Source of the DNA: Zwartia sp.
GTDB lineage: Bacteria > Pseudomonadota > Gammaproteobacteria > Burkholderiales > Burkholderiaceae_B
NCBI GenBank assembly: GCA_030653405.1
Contig: JAURZO010000201.1
Span: forward strand, 1-8,546
Reading direction: 5' to 3'
Length of the DNA: 8,546 nt
Position numbers and translations under genes: made by a program. A model generated the notes under the pieces. It saw only the letters and a list, made by a program, of their open reading frames with translations, was not told the DNA's origin and made no database searches. This document shows positions 6,871-8,546 of the stretch, in pieces (position 1 is the stretch's first letter; every line of letters begins with the position of its first letter).

Positions 6871-8403
6871 ATGAAAGTACGCGCACAGATCGGCATGGTG
6901 CTCAATTTAGACAAGTGCATTGGATGTCATACCTGTTCAGTCACTTGCAAGAATGTCTGGACGAGTCGTCCTGGCGTTGAATACGCCTGGTTCAACAACG
7001 TTGAAACAAAACCCGGTATTGGCTATCCGAAAGAGTGGGAAAACCAGGAAAAGTGGAAAGGTGGCTGGGTCAGAAAAGCTGACGGCTCGATCTCCCCGAA
7101 ACAAGGCGGCAAGTGGCAACTATTGATGAAAATTTTTGCCAACCCACACCTGCCACAAATCGACGATTATTACGAACCTTTTACGTTCGATTACGACCAC
7201 CTGCAAAGCGCACCCGAAATGAAGCATGCGCCAACCGCGCGGCCCCGCTCCCTTATCACAGGTCTGCGCATGGAGAAAATCGAATGGGGTCCGAACTGGG
7301 AAGAAATTCTGGGTGGTGAGTTTAGTAAGCGAAGCAAAGATTCGAATTTTGAAGGCTTTGAAGCAGCCCAAAAAGAGATGGCGGGTCAGTTTGAAAATAC
7401 CTTCATGATGTACCTCCCAAGACTCTGTGAACACTGTCTGAATCCAGCGTGCGTGGCGTCTTGCCCCTCGGGCTCGATCTACAAGCGGGAAGAGGACGGT
7501 ATCGTTCTGATCGATCAAGACAAGTGCCGCGGATGGCGGATGTGTGTCAGTGGCTGTCCTTACAAGAAAATTTATTACAACTGGAAATGTGGCAAAGCCG
7601 AAAAATGTATCTTCTGCTACCCACGGATCGAAGCGGGCCAGCCTACCGTTTGCTCCGAGACGTGCGTCGGTCGCATTCGCTATCTGGGTGTTTTACTTTA
7701 TGACGCCGATCGCATCGCTGAAGCCGCAAGTGTAAAAAACGAAAAGGACTTGTATCAAGCTCAGCTCGATATTTTTCTTGATCCGAATGACCCGAAAGTC
7801 ATTGAGCAAGCACGACTTGATGGCATTCCTGATGCATGGATGGCCGCTGCGCGCCAAAGTCCTGTCTACAAAATGGCGGTCGAATGGAAGGTCGCCTTGC
7901 CTCTGCACCCTGAGTACAGGACTTTGCCGATGGTGTGGTACGTGCCTCCGTTATCACCCATCACATCCGCCGCGAACTCTGGACTTGTCGAGACTAAGGG
8001 CGAGATCCCTGACGTGAGTCAGCTTCGTATTCCCCTTAAATATCTGGCCAATCTGCTGACGGCGGGCGATACCGCACCGGTTGTCCGGGCATTGGAAAGA
8101 ATGATCGCGATGAGGACCTACCAGCGTGCGAAACACGTCGACGGTCAAATCAACACTGCGGTGCTCAAGCAAGTTGGGTTGAGTATCAATGAGGTCGAAG
8201 AAATGTATCGCTACATGGCCATTGCAAACTACGAAGATCGCTTTGTGATCCCGACATCACACCGTGAATATGCAGAAAACACCTTCAACATTCGGGGTGG
8301 TTGCGGTTTTAGCTTTGGAAATGGCTGCTCCGAGGGCGTAACCGAGACCAGTCTGTTTGGTAGCGAAAAGAAACGCACCATTCCAATCAAAGTGGAGGCC
8401 TAA
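6871..8403 (+). CDS. narH: Respiratory nitrate reductase beta subunit (Fe-S electron-transfer subunit)
   Basis: Carries electrons from haem b of NarI to FS0 of NarG through one [3Fe-4S] and three [4Fe-4S] clusters; cytoplasmic side of the membrane. It has 510 residues (E. coli 512). The four cysteine groups are visible: C16, C19, C22, C26 (CIGCHTCSVTC); C186, C189, C194, C198 (CEHCLNPACVASC); C219, W222, C225, C229 (CRGWRMCVSGC); and C246, C249, C261, C265 (CIFC, CSETC). The tryptophan replacing a cysteine at 222 is the family hallmark of the [3Fe-4S] cluster FS4. An extra cysteine, C240 in NWKCGKAEKC, lies next to the last group where E. coli has serine. The C-terminal third (PLHPEYRTLPMVWYVPP, LANLLTAGD, MYRYMAIANYEDRFV) is typical NarH. 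The narJ ATG begins one base after the stop, so translation of the two is probably coupled. Confidence 0.97.
   Translation: MKVRAQIGMVLNLDKCIGCHTCSVTCKNVWTSRPGVEYAWFNNVETKPGIGYPKEWENQEKWKGGWVRKADGSISPKQGGKWQLLMKIFANPHLPQIDDYYEPFTFDYDHLQSAPEMKHAPTARPRSLITGLRMEKIEWGPNWEEILGGEFSKRSKDSNFEGFEAAQKEMAGQFENTFMMYLPRLCEHCLNPACVASCPSGSIYKREEDGIVLIDQDKCRGWRMCVSGCPYKKIYYNWKCGKAEKCIFCYPRIEAGQPTVCSETCVGRIRYLGVLLYDADRIAEAASVKNEKDLYQAQLDIFLDPNDPKVIEQARLDGIPDAWMAAARQSPVYKMAVEWKVALPLHPEYRTLPMVWYVPPLSPITSAANSGLVETKGEIPDVSQLRIPLKYLANLLTAGDTAPVVRALERMIAMRTYQRAKHVDGQINTAVLKQVGLSINEVEEMYRYMAIANYEDRFVIPTSHREYAENTFNIRGGCGFSFGNGCSEGVTETSLFGSEKKRTIPIKVEA
8394..8398 (+). promoter_or_regulatory. Ribosome-binding site of narJ
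   Basis: GGAGG lies within the last codons of narH and ends 6 bases before the narJ ATG at 8405. It supports that start even though the coding sequence then opens with unusual homopolymer runs. Confidence 0.8.
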
Positions 8404-8404
8404 G

Positions 8405-8546
8405 ATGAATTTTTTTAATTCCCCCCCCGTCGAGGCGCGCCTCACCCTTCGTGTCCTTGCGCATCTTTTGCGCTATCCCGATGCGGCATCCCGCGAGCAT
8501 GGTTCTGAATTGATCGAAGCGATTGAGCGCGAAGCCGCGCTTAGTC
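8405..8546 (+). CDS. narJ: Nitrate reductase assembly chaperone NarJ (5' part only)
   Basis: Cytoplasmic chaperone of the TorD/DmsD/NarJ family that binds apo-NarGH and is needed for Mo cofactor and FS0 insertion and membrane docking onto NarI. Only 47 codons are present; the gene continues past the right edge. The visible peptide contains LRVLAHLLRYPDA followed by a helical, Glu-rich stretch (SELIEAIEREAAL), which parallels the E. coli NarJ opening (VSRLLEYPDA, then a similar helix). Position directly after narH, one base from its stop, is the usual place for narJ. Compared with E. coli there are about a dozen additional residues before the conserved start of the domain, and they are encoded partly by a T7 run (8410-8416) and a C8 run (8421-8428). 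An internal start is not supported by any visible ribosome-binding site. Confidence 0.85.
   Translation, partial: MNFFNSPPVEARLTLRVLAHLLRYPDAASREHGSELIEAIEREAALS
8410..8428 (+). repeat. Adjacent T7 and C8 homopolymer runs at the narJ start
   Basis: Seven T (8410-8416) and eight C (8421-8428), separated by AATT, fall within codons 2 to 8 of narJ. Gain or loss of one base in either run would shift the NarJ frame almost from the start codon. Confidence 0.9.

Noticed and set aside
1..8546. Mobile elements, CRISPR arrays, tRNA or rRNA genes
   Set aside because: No transposase, regularly spaced repeats, tRNA-like fold or rRNA sequence was seen; the window is almost filled by five nitrate-respiration genes.

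Overview
The window holds a respiratory nitrate reduction cluster, all on the + strand, in the order narK1 - narK2 - narG - narH - narJ. narJ is cut by the right edge; narI would be expected next but is not visible. The narK1-narK2-narGHJ(I) order, and proteins close to the E. coli NarGHJ and NarK families, point to a Gram-negative, facultatively denitrifying or nitrate-respiring proteobacterium. Paired, unfused NarK1/NarK2 genes ahead of narG are most familiar from Betaproteobacteria (Burkholderiales) and some Pseudomonas. That lineage is an inference, and I cannot name a genus. Base composition looks moderate by eye, near half G+C.

Layout: 1-155 is a non-coding upstream region with G- and C-rich tracts and a strong ribosome-binding site for a GTG start. 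156-1415 is narK1, a NarK1-type nitrate transporter. 1416-1490 is a short spacer with a perfect 8-bp inverted repeat. 1491-2879 is narK2, a NarK2-type nitrate/nitrite transporter. 2880-3032 is a 153-bp spacer with palindromes and sequence blocks shared with the region ahead of narK1. 3033-6842 is narG (catalytic Mo-bisMGD subunit), 6871-8403 is narH (four-cluster Fe-S subunit), and narJ (assembly chaperone) runs from 8405 off the edge.

How it works together: NarK1 and NarK2 bring nitrate in and export nitrite. NarGH, anchored by NarI outside the window, reduces nitrate to nitrite in the cytoplasm with quinol electrons passed from haem b through the NarH clusters and FS0 of NarG to molybdenum. 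NarJ holds NarGH for cofactor insertion. I see no terminator between the genes. Read-through from narK1 is plausible, but the 153-bp spacer probably also gives narG its own promoter.

I found no undescribed multi-gene system. The points that stand out are these. The two upstream regions share a 13-bp element in opposite orientation and a second spaced block in the same orientation. NarG has Asn at two positions where E. coli has His546 and His549. A T7/C8 homopolymer pair sits at the very start of narJ.
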